DNA from: Bacteroidales bacterium
GTDB lineage: Bacteria; Bacteroidota; Bacteroidia; Bacteroidales; UBA932
Direction: 5' to 3'
DNA: 6,389 nt
NCBI GenBank assembly: GCA_017556665.1
Contig: JAFYMJ010000036.1
Coordinates: 1 to 6,389 of the forward strand
This document shows, in pieces, positions 6,365 through 6,389 of the stretch. Position 1 is the stretch's first letter; the number at the start of each line of letters is the position of its first letter. Below the pieces are notes generated by a model. That model saw only the letters and a program-made list of their open reading frames with translations. It was not told the origin of the DNA and searched no databases. The translations under genes and the position numbers were made by a program.

Positions 6365-6389
6365 CCTTATATGCGATTTCTGTCCGTCA

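Larger units (their letters stand above)
5831..6389 (-). mobile_element. Group II intron, 3' part, without a visible reverse transcriptase gene
   Basis: Read on the - strand, the segment carries the structures of a bacterial group II intron: a conserved block at 6184-6215, domain V at 5891-5922 and domain VI at 5831-5888. The 5' end (GUGYG) and most of domain I lie past the window edge. The intron is a self-splicing ribozyme that normally moves by retrohoming with an LtrA-type reverse transcriptase/maturase encoded in domain IV. Here only about 260 nt separate the conserved block from domain V, and no reading frame there resembles a reverse transcriptase; the longest are about 70-75 codons and match nothing I know. 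It is therefore ORF-less or has lost its ORF, and would need a maturase from elsewhere to move. The segment looks richer in G+C than the genes, in line with a foreign element. It is inserted antisense to slyD. The exact class is uncertain; domain V resembles IIB-like introns with a CGC triad. Confidence 0.75.

Noticed and set aside
1..6389. CRISPR array, tRNA, phage or toxin-antitoxin genes
   Set aside because: No regularly spaced repeats, cloverleaf sequence or matching small gene pair was seen on either strand.

Overview
The window is an AT-rich bacterial chromosomal segment, most likely from the Bacteroidota (Bacteroidales-like). The support is the family variants of the encoded proteins, A-rich leaders before most start codons, and a candidate promoter of the Bacteroides TTTG / TAnnTTTG type. 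No rRNA or marker gene is present, so the assignment is an inference.

Positions 1-5193 hold four genes on the + strand, packed closely enough to be one operon: the 3' part of an M14-family metallopeptidase (1-951), tldD (971-2386), tldE/pmbA (2386-3741) and an NhaC-family antiporter (3745-5193). TldD and TldE are the two halves of a heterodimeric metalloprotease. The M14 gene fits the same peptide-processing theme, and the antiporter adds a membrane ion-exchange step. Two of the four genes carry a single in-frame stop inside otherwise well-conserved sequence: TAA at 34-36 in the M14 gene and TAG at 2066-2068 in tldD. Both reading frames continue, homologous, on the other side. I call both broken genes (or consensus errors); tldE, nhaC and slyD look intact.

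After a 72-bp gap with a plausible promoter, slyD (5266-5814) encodes an FKBP-type prolyl isomerase with a Cys/His-rich metal-binding tail.

From 5831 to the window end, the - strand carries the 3' part of a group II intron, richer in G+C than the genes. Domain V (with a CGC catalytic triad and a two-base bulge) and domain VI (with a bulged branch-point A) can be drawn base by base. No reverse transcriptase is encoded between the conserved upstream block at 6184-6215 and domain V. This looks like an ORF-less or ORF-deleted intron. It sits antisense to slyD, 16 bp past its stop. The intron's 5' end is outside the window.

I saw no CRISPR array, tRNA, prophage gene or defence system. The unusual content is the nonsense lesions in two adjacent protease genes and the ORF-less intron.
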